DNA of 6,527 nucleotides from Bacillota bacterium (GTDB taxonomy: Bacteria; Bacillota; Dethiobacteria; DTU022; UBA8154): contig DMPF01000204.1 in the NCBI GenBank assembly GCA_003456095.1, positions 626 through 7,152 of the forward strand, written 5' to 3'. The notes beneath the pieces are model-generated. The model made no database searches. It was not told the DNA's origin and was given only the letters and a program-made list of their open reading frames with translations. The stretch's first letter is position 1. The number at the start of each line of letters is the position of its first letter. The position numbers were made by a program, and so were the translations under genes. Below are positions 1 through 6,527 of this stretch, in pieces.

Positions 1-49
1 GCCGCTCAAAGGCAACCCCGCACCCCTTTTTGCCAGCATGAGCTGTTAC
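1..49 (+). repeat. Dispersed repeat, copy 1 (may extend left of window)
   Basis: This segment aligns with 4874-4920 in the same orientation at about 40 of 49 columns, with two single-base gaps. The shared blocks are TCAAAGGCAACC, CCCCTTTTTGC and GAGC-GTTAC. Both copies lie outside genes. The similarity fades to the right of about base 50 and may continue beyond the left edge. The family is unknown to me; a dispersed intergenic repeat is the most cautious reading. Confidence 0.6.
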
Positions 50-112
50 TTTCAATATACTCTACGTGACCATGGCAAAAATTGCTCAAAATATGCGGTG
101 AAGAGTAACGAC

Positions 113-146
113 AACACAGGGACGAACACAGGAGCAACACGGAGGC
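113..146 (+). repeat. Three imperfect tandem copies of an 11-12 base unit
   Basis: Three adjacent units read AACACAGGGACG (113-124), AACACAGGAGC (125-135) and AACACGGAGGC (136-146). They differ by a few substitutions and one base of length. The function is unknown. The ACACAGGGACG core resembles, from memory, parts of REP-type elements linked to IS200-like transposases in Firmicutes, but no transposase is visible and this link is weak. Confidence 0.5.
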
Positions 147-250
147 GAATTCGCTAAAACAGCTCAGCAGGCAATGCCGGCAAATACCCGGAAGCGCTCC
201 ACTACCGACAGCAGTTCGGGGGTCAATAGCTCCCGTGTCTTTGCCAGAAT

Positions 251-1219
251 ATGGGGAGGTATTTTGCCGTAGAAGGCTTGGGCAATGCTTCCGGCGATGC
301 AGGCAAGTTTAAAGAGGCTGTGGAAACGGCCGTGGCCAAAACGGCCAAAAGTCTGCTGCTTGTCAGCGAAGATGTCGCTGCCATGGCAGCAGCGCTGCCG
401 GTGGCAGTTGCCCGCAAGCCCCTCCTTTATGCCGCTACGGCGGATAATTATATGCAAATGACGGAACTGGCCCAAAGCAGCGGCTGTGCGCTGGCTGTCA
501 AGGCGGCAAACCTTGATGCGCTGGCGGAGCTTGTGGATAAGATTATTGCCCTTGGCTACCGGGAACTGGTCCTCGATCCCGTTTCGCCGGAAACGGGTAC
601 GCTGATCGCCCGGATGACCCAGATCCGCCGTTTGGCTGTGCGTAAAAAATTCCGTACTTTCGGCTATCCCACCATTGCTTTTACCACAGAGCATGATGAG
701 CAGGCGGAGCTGCTTCAGGCAGCCACGTATATGGCCAAATATACCAGCGTTTTGGTCGTGCGCACCACGAAAAAAGAGCTGCTCCTGCCCCTCTTAAGCT
801 GGAGAGCCAACCTCTTTACCGATCCACAGAAGCCGGTAGCCGTGGAGCCCGGGCTGTACGCAATCGGTGATGCCGGCCCCGCTTCTCCCGTTTACTGCAC
901 TACCAACTTTTCCCTGACCTACTTCCTGGTGGAAGGGGAGGTGGAAGCTACCCGCATCCCCAGCTATATAATCGCGGTGGACACGGGAGGCATCTCCGTG
1001 CTTACGGCATACGCAGACAACAAGTTTACCGCGGAAAAGATTACCGGGGCGATTAAAGAACTAAATTTGGAGGAGAAAGTCAGGCACCGTAAAATTGTCA
1101 TCCCCGGCGCCGTTGCCGTGCTGAAAGGCAGGTTGGAAGACGAATCGGGATGGGAAGCGATTGTGGGGCCGCGGGAAGCCTCCGGTATTCCAAAATTTGC
1201 CAGGGATCGGTTTTCTTAA
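251..1219 (+). CDS. acsC: Corrinoid/iron-sulfur protein large (gamma) subunit AcsC/CdhE, N-terminally truncated
   Basis: With AcsD, AcsC forms the cytoplasmic corrinoid/iron-sulfur protein that carries a methyl group on cobalamin between methyl-THF and acetyl-CoA synthase. The 322-residue product matches the TIM-barrel part (about residues 1-200; KPLLYAAT at 56-63, QIRRLAVRKKFRTFGYP at 124-140) and the C-terminal cobalamin-binding domain (TTNFSLTYF at 217-225, SVLTAYADNKF at 249-259, IPGAVAVLKGRLED at 284-297, VGPREASGIPKF at 305-316). The usual length is about 446 residues. Here the first ~123 are missing, including the Fe4S4 domain and the first part of the barrel. ATG 251 is simply the first start in the open frame: it has no Shine-Dalgarno site, and the frame is stopped at 227-229. 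The gene is therefore a 5'-truncated remnant, a split or interrupted gene, or an assembly junction. The family is certain; whether the protein works is doubtful, since the cluster needed to reactivate cob(II)alamin is lost. Confidence 0.9.
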   Translation: MGRYFAVEGLGNASGDAGKFKEAVETAVAKTAKSLLLVSEDVAAMAAALPVAVARKPLLYAATADNYMQMTELAQSSGCALAVKAANLDALAELVDKIIALGYRELVLDPVSPETGTLIARMTQIRRLAVRKKFRTFGYPTIAFTTEHDEQAELLQAATYMAKYTSVLVVRTTKKELLLPLLSWRANLFTDPQKPVAVEPGLYAIGDAGPASPVYCTTNFSLTYFLVEGEVEATRIPSYIIAVDTGGISVLTAYADNKFTAEKITGAIKELNLEEKVRHRKIVIPGAVAVLKGRLEDESGWEAIVGPREASGIPKFARDRFS

Positions 1220-1232
1220 TACTTCCAGTCTT

Positions 1233-1295
1233 GACCGTTCCGCCGGTCTGCCCTTTTGGGGAGAGCCACGCTTCATCGCATGGGCAAAAGGGGCA
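1233..1295 (+). promoter_or_regulatory. Possible intercistronic hairpins before acsD
   Basis: The acsC-acsD spacer can fold two ways. A small stem pairs GACCG (1233-1237) with CGGTC (1244-1248). A longer one pairs TGCCCTTTTG (1249-1258) with CAAAAGGGGCA (1285-1295), with one bulged G and a 26-base loop, and ends two bases before the AGGAG at 1297-1301. It could affect acsD translation or stabilise the processed mRNA end. This is inference from base pairing only. There is no T-tract typical of a terminator. Confidence 0.3.
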
Positions 1296-1315
1296 AAGGA
1301 GAAGAACAGATAACT

Positions 1316-2287
1316 GTGGAAATTTATAAAGAAAAACATCGAAGCCAGGTGCGGGAGGTCGTGCTGGGTGCTGCCGGCGGCGGCGGAGGGACGCGCTCCC
1401 ATACAATTAAGGTCGGAGGCGAAACAACCCTTCCTTTTCTCCACTTTGAAGGAGAAATTCCCAACCGTCCGGTAATCGCCATGGAGGTTTGGGATATGGT
1501 GCCTGCGGATTGGCCTGACAACTTGAAGGCCTTTTTCTCCGATGTATACAGCGATCCGGCTGCATGGGCAAAAAAGTGTGTGGATCTTTACGGTGCAGAT
1601 CTGGTCGCCCTGCGCTTCAAGAGCGCCGATCCCGAGATCAGGGATGCTTCGGCGAAAGATTGTACCGCAGCCTTGAAAAAGGTGCTGGCAGCGGTGGGTG
1701 TCCCCCTAATCGTCTATGGCTGCGGCAAAGGGGATAAAGACAATGAGATCATGGGAGCACTGGCGGAGGCTGCTGAAGGTGAAAACCTGCTTTTGGGTGT
1801 TGCCGAACCGGATAACTATAAGTCCCTTGCCGCTGCGGCGATGGCTTACAGACACTCCATCATCGCCCAGTCTCCCATCGATATTAATATTGCCAAACAG
1901 CTGAATATCCTTATCTCCGAAATGAGCAGCTCTCTGTTTGAACGCATTGTCATCGATCCCACAGTTGCCGCTTTGGGTTACGGTTTGGAGTACAGCTATT
2001 CCATCATGGAGCGGATCCGTTTTGGGGCGCTAAGCGGTGACCGTATACTGGCTATGCCCATGATCGGCAATGTGGGCAACGAAGTTTGGTCAAAGAAAGA
2101 GGCGACCGGCTCTGCCGATGAGTATCCAGGCTGGGGTGAGCAGCCAGAGCGTTCCCTCGCCTGGGAGGCGGTAACCGCCACAGCTTTGCTGCAAGCGGGC
2201 ATGGACATTCTGGTAATGCGCCATCCCCATGCCGCGGCACTGGTCAAACAGTCCATTGACGAACTGATGCGTGATCACAACCCGTAG
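1316..2287 (+). CDS. acsD: Corrinoid/iron-sulfur protein small (delta) subunit AcsD/CdhD
   Basis: AcsD is the TIM-barrel small subunit of the corrinoid/iron-sulfur protein. It pairs with AcsC and helps hold the base-off cobalamin at the subunit interface. Family blocks run the whole length: GGTRSHT near residues 24-30, [18 protein letters not shown] at 43-60, GENLLLG at 155-161, NYKSLAAA at 167-174, [15 protein letters not shown] at 186-200, the IDP and [13 protein letters not shown] region at 213-235, [11 protein letters not shown] at 270-280, [12 protein letters not shown] at 284-295 and MRHPHA at 301-306. I chose the GTG at 1316 because it gives 323 residues, the usual family length, and puts [10 protein letters not shown] where homologues begin. 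AGGAG at 1297-1301 lies 14 bases upstream, a rather long gap. In-frame ATG 1280 or TTG 1256 would add 12 or 20 non-conserved residues. The gene is complete. It starts 96 bases after acsC and ends in tandem TAG codons 16 bases before acsE. Confidence 0.95.
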   Translation: MEIYKEKHRSQVREVVLGAAGGGGGTRSHTIKVGGETTLPFLHFEGEIPNRPVIAMEVWDMVPADWPDNLKAFFSDVYSDPAAWAKKCVDLYGADLVALRFKSADPEIRDASAKDCTAALKKVLAAVGVPLIVYGCGKGDKDNEIMGALAEAAEGENLLLGVAEPDNYKSLAAAAMAYRHSIIAQSPIDINIAKQLNILISEMSSSLFERIVIDPTVAALGYGLEYSYSIMERIRFGALSGDRILAMPMIGNVGNEVWSKKEATGSADEYPGWGEQPERSLAWEAVTATALLQAGMDILVMRHPHAAALVKQSIDELMRDHNP

Positions 2288-2297
2288 TAGAAGGTGA

Positions 2298-3098
<801 letters not shown>

Positions 3099-3104
3099 GG
3101 AAGG

Positions 3105-3785
3105 ATGATTGTAGGCGAGAGGAAACCACTGGCGGAGATCGCAGCCATGCTCAAACCTTACGAAAAGGTCTGTATTTTAGGGTGCGGCACCTGCGTTACG
3201 GTTTGTCTCTCCGGCGGGGAAAAGGAGGCGGCGGAAACAGCGGCAGCCCTTTCCCTGCTCTGGCAGAAAGAGGGGAAAAAAGGCGAGGTTAAAACGGGCA
3301 CGGTGCTGCGCCAGTGTGAGTATGAGTATATCGCTGACTATGCGGCAAGGTTGGAAGAATTTGATGCCGTCCTCTCCCTGGCCTGTGGTGTGGGTGTACA
3401 GGCCATGACTGCCAGGCTCCCGGAAAATATTGTGCTCCCTGGGCTGAACACACAATTTATGGGCTATCCGGTGATGCAGGGTGTCTGGAAGGAGAATTGC
3501 CTGGGTTGCGGCGACTGCGTGCTGGACCTGACCATGGGGATCTGCCCCATTACCCGCTGTTCCAAGAGCATGCTCAACGGTCCCTGCGGTGGTTCCCAGG
3601 ACGGCAAATGCGAAGTGAGCAAAGAAGTGGATTGTGCCTGGCATCTGATCTACGACCGCCTGGTTAAAATGGATATGCTGGAGCGCATGGAAGCAGTCCA
3701 GCCTCCGAAGGACTGGTCCACTTCGCATCATGGCAGTGTGAGAACGATGGTAAGGGAGGATGTCAGGGTTGAAGGCAGCCAGTAA
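3105..3785 (+). CDS. metV: MetV, cysteine-rich partner subunit of methylenetetrahydrofolate reductase
   Basis: MetV is the cysteine-rich subunit that pairs with MetF in acetogen-type methylenetetrahydrofolate reductase and is thought to bring electrons to it. It belongs to the family often labelled 'MTHFR C-terminal domain'. The 226-residue protein has an N-terminal cluster C23-x3-C27-x2-C30-x3-C34, single cysteines at 71 and 94 (SLACGVGVQ), a GLNTQFMG segment near 113-120, and a C-terminal metal site: C132-x2-C135-x2-C138, C147, C152, C161 (NGPCGG), C169 and C177. The cysteine spacing supports Fe-S clusters and/or zinc, but which metal cannot be read from sequence. ATG 3105 follows a purine-rich AGGTGAGG site. 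The gene starts 6 bases after acsE and its end overlaps metF. No hdr, mvhD or rnfC-like electron-transfer gene lies next to it here. Confidence 0.9.
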   Translation: MIVGERKPLAEIAAMLKPYEKVCILGCGTCVTVCLSGGEKEAAETAAALSLLWQKEGKKGEVKTGTVLRQCEYEYIADYAARLEEFDAVLSLACGVGVQAMTARLPENIVLPGLNTQFMGYPVMQGVWKENCLGCGDCVLDLTMGICPITRCSKSMLNGPCGGSQDGKCEVSKEVDCAWHLIYDRLVKMDMLERMEAVQPPKDWSTSHHGSVRTMVREDVRVEGSQ

Positions 3786-4692
3786 TCTGCAGAAAATGTT
3801 GGATAGCGGTCACTTTGCTGTTTCGGGGGAACTGGGGCCGCCTAAGAGCGCTGACATCTCCACCTTAAAGCATCACGCCCATGATATGCGCAATCATGTG
3901 GATGCCTACAACATTACGGACAATCAGACGGCCATCGTGCGCACTTCCAGTATCGGGGTGGCGGCTACACTGATGCAAATGGGGCTGGAGCCCACCGTGC
4001 AGATGACGGTCAGGGACCGGAACCGTATCGCCCTGCAGAGCGACCTGCTGGGGGCGGTCAGTTTCGGCGTACGCAACTTTCTCTGCCTGCAGGGGGACCA
4101 TGCAAAATTTGGCAATGAACCGGGAAGCAAGAATGTCAACGATTTGGATTCAATGCAGTGGATCCAGGCAGTAAAAAATATGCGCGATGAAGGGGTCTTT
4201 ATCGGCGGGGAAAAGCTCGAACACCCCCTGCCTGATCTATTTATCGGAGCAGTGGCCAACCCCTTTGCCGACCCCTTTGAATACCGGCCATACCGCCTGG
4301 CAAAGAAAATCGCCGCAGGCACCCAATTTGTCCAGACCCAGTGCATTTTCGACCTGGACCGCTTTGAAAGGTGGATGGTGAAGGTCAGGGAACTGGGGCT
4401 GCATAAGAAAGTGCATATTGTCGGCGGCGTCACCCCGATTAAGTCCATCGGTGCGGCCCGCTACATGCAGAATAACGTCTCCGGCATGATCGTGCCGGAA
4501 GAACTGATTACCCGCATTAAAGGGGCACAGGACAAGAAGCAGGAAGGCATTCGGATCGCCGTGGAGACGATTCAGCGTCTGCGGGAGATCGAAGGAGTGG
4601 CCGGCGTGCATGTTATGGCCATTGCCTGGGAAGAGGTGGTGCCCGAGATTGTGGAGCGGGCCGGGCTCTATCCCCGGCCGTCCCTTGCCTAA
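3760..4692 (+). CDS. metF: Methylenetetrahydrofolate reductase, catalytic subunit MetF
   Basis: MetF reduces 5,10-methylene-THF to 5-methyl-THF on a flavin in the cytoplasm, supplying AcsE; in acetate oxidisers it may run in reverse. The 310-residue TIM barrel shows the catalytic glutamate in SGELGPP (E24), the folate/flavin block QMTVRDRNR (81-89), the LQGDH loop (D113), ANPFADPFE (166-174), AKKIAAGTQFVQTQCIFD (181-198) and the terminal GVHVMAIAWEEVVPEIV (282-298). ATG 3760 overlaps metV by 26 bases, which suggests coupled translation. AGGGAGG (3753-3759) touches that ATG with no spacing. A TTG at 3769 sits 9 bases from it and may be the true start (307 residues). I kept the ATG because homologues, from memory, often begin with a similar SGLKA segment. 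A terminator follows 29 bases after the stop, ending the transcript. Confidence 0.95.
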   Translation: MSGLKAASNLQKMLDSGHFAVSGELGPPKSADISTLKHHAHDMRNHVDAYNITDNQTAIVRTSSIGVAATLMQMGLEPTVQMTVRDRNRIALQSDLLGAVSFGVRNFLCLQGDHAKFGNEPGSKNVNDLDSMQWIQAVKNMRDEGVFIGGEKLEHPLPDLFIGAVANPFADPFEYRPYRLAKKIAAGTQFVQTQCIFDLDRFERWMVKVRELGLHKKVHIVGGVTPIKSIGAARYMQNNVSGMIVPEELITRIKGAQDKKQEGIRIAVETIQRLREIEGVAGVHVMAIAWEEVVPEIVERAGLYPRPSLA

Positions 4693-4720
4693 CCGGGCAG
4701 AAATGTCTAAGCAGACAATG

Positions 4721-4749
4721 AAGGCAGGCGTACCGCCTGCTTTTATTTT
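4721..4749 (+). terminator. Intrinsic terminator after metF
   Basis: GCAGGCG (4724-4730) and CGCCTGC (4734-4740) form a perfect 7-base-pair GC-rich stem with a three-base TAC loop, followed directly by TTTTATTTT (4741-4749). AAG before the stem can extend it by pairing with the first T residues. It lies 29 bases past the metF stop and marks the end of the acs-met transcript. Confidence 0.9.
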
Positions 4750-4803
4750 CCTCAGGCTTACATTTATACCGGGGTCAGGATGCCTTATCACGGCTGCAGT
4801 TTT

Positions 4804-4854
4804 ACGGAACGGTTGTAGGGGCAGGGCTCTTGCCCTGTCCGCAGCCGTTCCCTG
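4804..4854. repeat. REP-like imperfect palindrome
   Basis: The outer arms GGAACGGTTG (4806-4815) and CAGCCGTTCC (4842-4851) pair with one G-T wobble. The inner arms CAGGGC (4822-4827) and GCCCTG (4832-4837) pair perfectly around a TCTT loop, with more pairs between GGG 4819-4821 and TCC 4838-4840. Only a short internal bulge separates the two stems. No T-tract follows, so it is not a typical terminator. The TGTAGGGGCAGGGC core resembles, from memory, palindromic dispersed repeats common between genes in Firmicutes. Confidence 0.6.
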
Positions 4855-4873
4855 CGATTGATCGAGCCTGGAG

Positions 4874-4920
4874 GTCGTTCAAAGGCAACCTTGCCCCCTT
4901 TTTGCAGTGTGAGCAGTTAC
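4874..4920 (+). repeat. Dispersed repeat, copy 2
   Basis: This is the direct counterpart of the copy at 1-49, with about 82% identity over 49 aligned columns. It lies between the palindrome and the start of the yhaM-like gene. The two copies flank the acsC-metF block in the same orientation. Confidence 0.6.
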
Positions 4921-4981
4921 CTTGCCGAACTTTTTAACCCGGCGGCAGGAATAGGCCAGCCAAGGTAGAATTATACACTAC

Positions 4982-4988
4982 AAGGAGG
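4982..4988 (+). promoter_or_regulatory. Ribosome binding site of the yhaM-like gene (sets a TTG start)
   Basis: AAGGAGG is a near-perfect match to the anti-Shine-Dalgarno sequence. It lies 10 bases before TTG 4999, and no in-frame ATG or GTG lies nearby. This supports the TTG start, whose GKQFVKDLKIG opening is the normal beginning of the family. Confidence 0.85.
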
Positions 4989-4998
4989 TTCTGATCCT

Positions 4999-5970
4999 TT
5001 GGGCAAGCAGTTTGTTAAGGACCTGAAAATAGGAAGCTATGTCCAGTCCCAGTTTTTTGTGGTTGATGTAAGTGAGCAGCCCTTTACTTCACCCAACCGC
5101 TCAGGTGATTCTTTCCTGAAAGTTATCTTAGGTGACATCAGCGGGACGATCAAAGGTATCATCTGGGACCGCTCCATCGTGCATGAGCCCATTAATACCG
5201 ACGATGTCCTGAATATCACGGGAGAGGTAAAAGATTACCATGGCCTCCAACTAAATATCAGTTGTTACGAAAAGGTGGAAAGGGATAAAATAAACAGGGC
5301 TTATTTCCAGCGGTTCAGCAAGCGTAAGCCTGAAGAAATGTGGTCGGAGCTGCAAAGCATTACGGCTGCGGCGGTGCGGGATCCACACCTTTCTGCGTTA
5401 CTGCAACGGTTTTACGCTGATGATAGTCTGGTGGAGCGTTTTAAGCAGTCTTCGGCAGCCCGTGTCGTCCACCATAACTATCTGGGGGGCCTGCTGGAGC
5501 ATACGCTGGAGGTGATCGCCTTCTGCCGTCATGCTGCGTCTCTTTATCCGCGTCATTTAAACGAATCCCTGCTTATTGCGGGGGCCATCTTCCATGACAT
5601 GGGCAAGATCGAGGAATATAATATAAACAGCCTATCCTTTCAACAAACAGACCGCGGGCGGCTCCTTGGGCATATAGCCATCGGGCTGGAGCTGATGGGG
5701 CAAAAGATTGCGGAAATACCCGTCTTTCCTCCGGAGTTGAAGATGGAATTGGAGCATATGATCCTTAGCCATCACGGGGAGAAGGAATGGGGATCGCCGG
5801 AGATTCCCCAGACCTTTGCTGCCTTTACCCTTTTTCACGCCGATCTGCTTAGTGCGCGCTTGAAGCAATTTGTGCAGGTGTTGGAGAGAGGCGGGGACGT
5901 TGACAGTGCCTGGACGAAGCGTGATCGTTTCCTGCAACGGAGCATCTTTACCGGTGGTTATTCCCCGTGA
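4999..5970 (+). CDS. yhaM: YhaM-type 3'-5' exoribonuclease (OB-fold plus HD domain)
   Basis: YhaM-family enzymes are metal-dependent 3'-5' exonucleases of Firmicutes that trim RNA (and single-stranded DNA in vitro) in the cytoplasm. The 323-residue protein is close to the ~314 of Bacillus YhaM. Residues ~8-93 form the OB-fold, opening with VKDLKIGSYVQSQFFV and including DSFLKVILGDISGTIKGIIWD (37-57). The HD domain covers ~155-295: HHNYLGGLLEHTLEV (158-172), the metal-binding pair H199-D200 in FHDMGKIEEY, LGHIAIG (223-229), LSHHGEKEWGSPEIP (256-270) and FHADLLSARL (279-288). All expected histidines and aspartates are present, so it should be active. TTG 4999 is the start, with AAGGAGG 10 bases upstream. 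It is separated from metF by a terminator and so is a separate unit. Some annotations call this family 'HD domain protein' or 'CMP-binding factor'. Confidence 0.92.
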   Translation: MGKQFVKDLKIGSYVQSQFFVVDVSEQPFTSPNRSGDSFLKVILGDISGTIKGIIWDRSIVHEPINTDDVLNITGEVKDYHGLQLNISCYEKVERDKINRAYFQRFSKRKPEEMWSELQSITAAAVRDPHLSALLQRFYADDSLVERFKQSSAARVVHHNYLGGLLEHTLEVIAFCRHAASLYPRHLNESLLIAGAIFHDMGKIEEYNINSLSFQQTDRGRLLGHIAIGLELMGQKIAEIPVFPPELKMELEHMILSHHGEKEWGSPEIPQTFAAFTLFHADLLSARLKQFVQVLERGGDVDSAWTKRDRFLQRSIFTGGYSP

Positions 5971-6034
5971 GCGGCAGGGAAATACCTTTATATGCCGAAT
6001 ATACTTAAAGTGGCAATCAGTAAAGAGTGTGGTG

Positions 6035-6527
6035 ATGATGCTGATGAAACAGCGAAAAAAAGCCGTACCGCGGGTAGTTCCCTTTCTCCGGCATGCTGCC
6101 TATTACTTTGATAAAGGTAATTTTTATTACCGCCAAAACAAACTGGATAAAGCCTTGCTTTTTTTCAGCAAGACGGTGGAGGTGGATCCGGATAATGCAC
6201 TATATCATTATAATCTGGCCTGTATCCTCAGCCGCATGGGTGACCTGGAAGAAGCGAATATGATTTTTTCCCACATCGTTCATCACCTGGACCCTTCGCT
6301 TAGTACGTGTTATTTTTTAATGGCGGTAAATTGCGGAATGCTAAGTGAGCTGGAAAAAGCCCGTTTCTACTTGAATCTTTACCTTCAGTTTGCTCCGGAT
6401 GGTGCGATGGCCGAAGACGCGGAAGAACTTCTTGTTGCCCTGAGCGGGGAAGATGCGGGTCTGCATAGCGGCCGAGCGGAAGAGAAAAAGGCAGGGCTGA
6501 AGGGCAGATATGGCGCCGAGCAGAAAG
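6035..6527 (+). CDS. TPR-repeat protein, 3' end beyond window
   Basis: This frame stays open to the window edge, giving 164 codons of an incomplete gene. Three tetratricopeptide-like repeats can be seen: residues ~20-54 (the AYYFDKGNFYYRQNKLDKAL stretch, ending VDPDN), ~55-89 (ALYHYNLACILSRMGDLEEA) and ~90-124 (CYFLMAVNCGMLSELEKARF, ending FAPDG). A charged, low-complexity stretch follows (about 130-164). The N-terminus is basic (KQRKK) with no signal peptide or membrane segment. TPRs mediate protein contacts, so no specific function can be assigned. The start is uncertain: GTG 6029, GTG 6032, ATG 6035, ATG 6038 and ATG 6044 are all in frame, and AAAGAG at 6022-6027 is a weak ribosome site that best fits ATG 6035. 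It begins 64 bases after the yhaM-like gene with no terminator between, so the two may be cotranscribed. Confidence 0.75.
   Translation, partial: MMLMKQRKKAVPRVVPFLRHAAYYFDKGNFYYRQNKLDKALLFFSKTVEVDPDNALYHYNLACILSRMGDLEEANMIFSHIVHHLDPSLSTCYFLMAVNCGMLSELEKARFYLNLYLQFAPDGAMAEDAEELLVALSGEDAGLHSGRAEEKKAGLKGRYGAEQK

Larger units (their letters stand above)
1..250. other. Non-coding junction upstream of truncated acsC
   Basis: No convincing gene is visible here. In the plus strand, frame 2 is open from the left edge to a TAA at 155-157, and its product resembles no family I know. Stops at 155-157 and 227-229 cut the acsC frame, so the missing acsC N-terminus is not encoded here. The N-terminal Fe4S4 cysteine motif expected of AcsC was not found in any of the three forward frames. 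The stretch contains a repeat copy at 1-49 and a short tandem repeat at 113-146. It probably represents sequence joined to acsC by a rearrangement or an insertion; this is inferred. Confidence 0.6.
4693..4998. other. Intergenic region between metF and the yhaM-like gene
   Basis: This 306-base stretch has no supported gene. In order it holds the metF terminator, a large imperfect palindrome (4804-4854), a copy of the repeat seen at the left edge (4874-4920) and the ribosome binding site of the next gene. The next gene needs its own promoter here. TATACA at 4972-4977 could be a -10 box, but no good -35 is seen at normal spacing, so I do not call a promoter. Confidence 0.6.

Noticed and set aside
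30..61. Possible promoter with TTGCCA and TATACT
   Set aside because: The spacing is 20 bases, and the TATACT lies just past the repeat. There is no complete gene downstream for it to serve.
164..694. Minus-strand open frame of 176 codons opposite acsC
   Set aside because: Most of it is antisense to clear acsC coding. The end (about 164-250) gives a helix-like peptide, but I recognise no family, so it is treated as a shadow.
1256..1315. Upstream extension of acsD from TTG 1256 or ATG 1280
   Set aside because: The extra residues are not like any AcsD N-terminus, and GTG 1316 gives the exact family length.
4610..4861. Plus-strand 83-codon frame across the metF end and terminator
   Set aside because: It overlaps metF out of frame, runs through the terminator and palindrome, and has no ribosome site.
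5971..6034. Terminator or promoter between the yhaM-like and TPR genes
   Set aside because: CGGCA/TGCCG can pair but over a long AT-rich loop with no T-tract, and the TATACT at 6000-6005 has no matching -35.

Overview
The window holds one well-defined module: the methyl-branch end of the Wood-Ljungdahl (reductive acetyl-CoA) pathway in a Gram-positive, Clostridia-type anaerobe. The proteins resemble, from memory, their counterparts in Moorella, Carboxydothermus and Thermacetogenium/Desulfotomaculum-type organisms. Strong Shine-Dalgarno sites, GTG/TTG starts and a YhaM-type exonuclease also point to Firmicutes. No genus can be fixed by eye, and the organism could be an acetogen, a syntrophic acetate oxidiser or a sulfate reducer.

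Layout: 1-250 has no recognisable gene. It carries a repeat copy, a short tandem repeat and the ragged 5' edge of acsC. From 251 to 4692 five plus-strand genes follow in order: acsC (corrinoid/iron-sulfur protein large subunit, missing its N-terminal part), acsD (small subunit), acsE (methyltetrahydrofolate:corrinoid methyltransferase), metV and metF (methylenetetrahydrofolate reductase subunits). acsD to metF are tightly spaced or overlapping and end at a clear intrinsic terminator at 4721-4749. A 306-base intergenic stretch follows, with a large imperfect palindrome and a second copy of the repeat seen at base 1. A YhaM-like OB-fold/HD 3'-5' exoribonuclease gene (4999-5970) and the start of a TPR-protein gene (6035 to the window end) complete it.

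How the genes work together: MetF with MetV reduces methylene-THF to methyl-THF. AcsE moves the methyl group to the cobalamin of AcsC/AcsD. That complex hands it to acetyl-CoA synthase, whose gene is not in this window. In acetate oxidisers the steps run backwards. The YhaM and TPR genes lie beyond the terminator and have no visible link to the pathway.

The main oddity is acsC. It begins at about residue 123 of the normal protein, so the Fe4S4 domain used for reductive activation is absent, and the missing part is not found upstream in the window. The broken end lies about 200 bases from a repeat whose second copy lies downstream of metF, which suggests a rearrangement. I saw no CRISPR array, RNA gene, intact mobile element or clearly new system.
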